Shown: positions 4,881-5,012 of the stretch, piece by piece
Numbering within the stretch: the stretch's first letter is position 1
Layout of the letters: the number at the start of each line of letters is the position of its first letter
Source: JBDHZK01 sp039811865
GTDB lineage: Bacteria; Actinomycetota; Actinomycetes; Propionibacteriales; Propionibacteriaceae
Assembly: GCA_039811865.1 (NCBI GenBank)
Contig: JBDHZK010000169.1
Span: 1 to 5,012 of the forward strand
Direction of reading: 5' to 3'
Length of the DNA: 5,012 nt
The notes under the pieces: model-generated
Told to the model about the DNA's origin: nothing
What the model saw: the letters and a program-made list of their open reading frames with translations, nothing else
Database searches by the model: none
Made by a program: the position numbers and the translations under genes

Positions 4881-5012
4881 ATGGGCGTTGTCACGCCTGT
4901 GCGGCCGCGTCGCGGGTTCCGTGGGTTTTTTTCGAAGTTGGTCGTGGTGTTGGCCGTGTCTGCGGCTGTTGTGGTTGGGATGCCGGCGGCGCAGGCGTTG
5001 GCTGATGGTTGT
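4881..5012 (+). CDS. Secreted or surface protein, N-terminal 44 residues (truncated by window edge)
   Basis: The frame is open from ATG 4881 to the window end, exactly 44 codons. It encodes a classical signal peptide: a basic N-region (RPRRGFRGFFSK, residues 8-19), a hydrophobic core (LVVVLAVSAAVVVG, 20-33) and a likely cleavage region around AAQALA (36-41), with Ala-Gln-Ala or Ala-Leu-Ala as sites. The mature part is outside the window, so the function cannot be read. Codon use stands apart: by hand count, 14 of 44 codons end in T, 6 in C and none in A; the first 44 Nudix codons have 3 in T and 18 in C. Such GT-rich composition is something I associate with large surface or RHS/polymorphic-toxin-like genes in Actinobacteria, but that is a guess. 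The start follows GGGGGG (4867-4872) by eight bases. The gene diverges from the CutC gene across about 206 bases. Confidence 0.75.
   Translation, partial: MGVVTPVRPRRGFRGFFSKLVVVLAVSAAVVVGMPAAQALADGC

Noticed and set aside
3914..4894. Minus-strand open frame of 326 codons overlapping CutC in another frame
   Set aside because: It is a frame-shadow of the CutC gene, with low-complexity Arg/Gly/Ala content and no family landmarks.
4998..5012. Lipoprotein lipobox at the end of the signal peptide (LADGC)
   Set aside because: The residue three before Cys is Ala and the one two before is Asp, which does not fit Leu-x-x-Cys. An ordinary signal-peptidase site at AAQALA fits better.

Overview
The window is very GC-rich. 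Its genes end mostly in G or C at third codon positions, and two genes look leaderless, with a TANNNT -10 box 6-7 bases before the start codon. The edge gene at the left is a cold-shock protein whose N-terminus matches the type common in Actinobacteria. Together these point to an actinobacterium; I cannot name the genus. I see no tRNA, rRNA, CRISPR array, insertion sequence or integrase.

Layout. At the left edge (1-89, minus strand) is the N-terminus of a cold-shock protein. It diverges from a block of four plus-strand genes at 203-2920. These are: a proline-rich protein with C-terminal membrane segments; a membrane-anchored fibronectin type III protein with Ser/Thr/Pro-rich linkers; a membrane-anchored extracytoplasmic protein resembling DUF4352, only 5 bases downstream; and a Nudix hydrolase with a perfect Nudix box. 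The first two each carry their own likely leaderless promoter. The second and third look co-transcribed. The Nudix gene may be read through from them.

Converging on the Nudix gene is a minus-strand pair at 2959-4674: a CutC-family TIM-barrel protein followed, 36 bases later, by a cation diffusion facilitator (CDF) metal exporter. The exporter has a strong ribosome binding site. This pair suggests a small metal-homeostasis unit, although the biochemical role of CutC is unsettled.

Divergent from CutC, at 4881, a secreted or surface protein begins and runs off the right edge. Its signal peptide is clear. Its codon use (many T-ending codons, few C-ending) differs sharply from the rest of the window. 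Its leader is rich in G-tracts and its fifteenth to eighteenth codons contain a run of seven T.

I did not find a clearly new system. The items most worth a second look are the uncharacterised envelope-protein group at 203-2325, the altered metal-site motif in the CDF exporter, and the start of the compositionally distinct secreted protein at the right edge.
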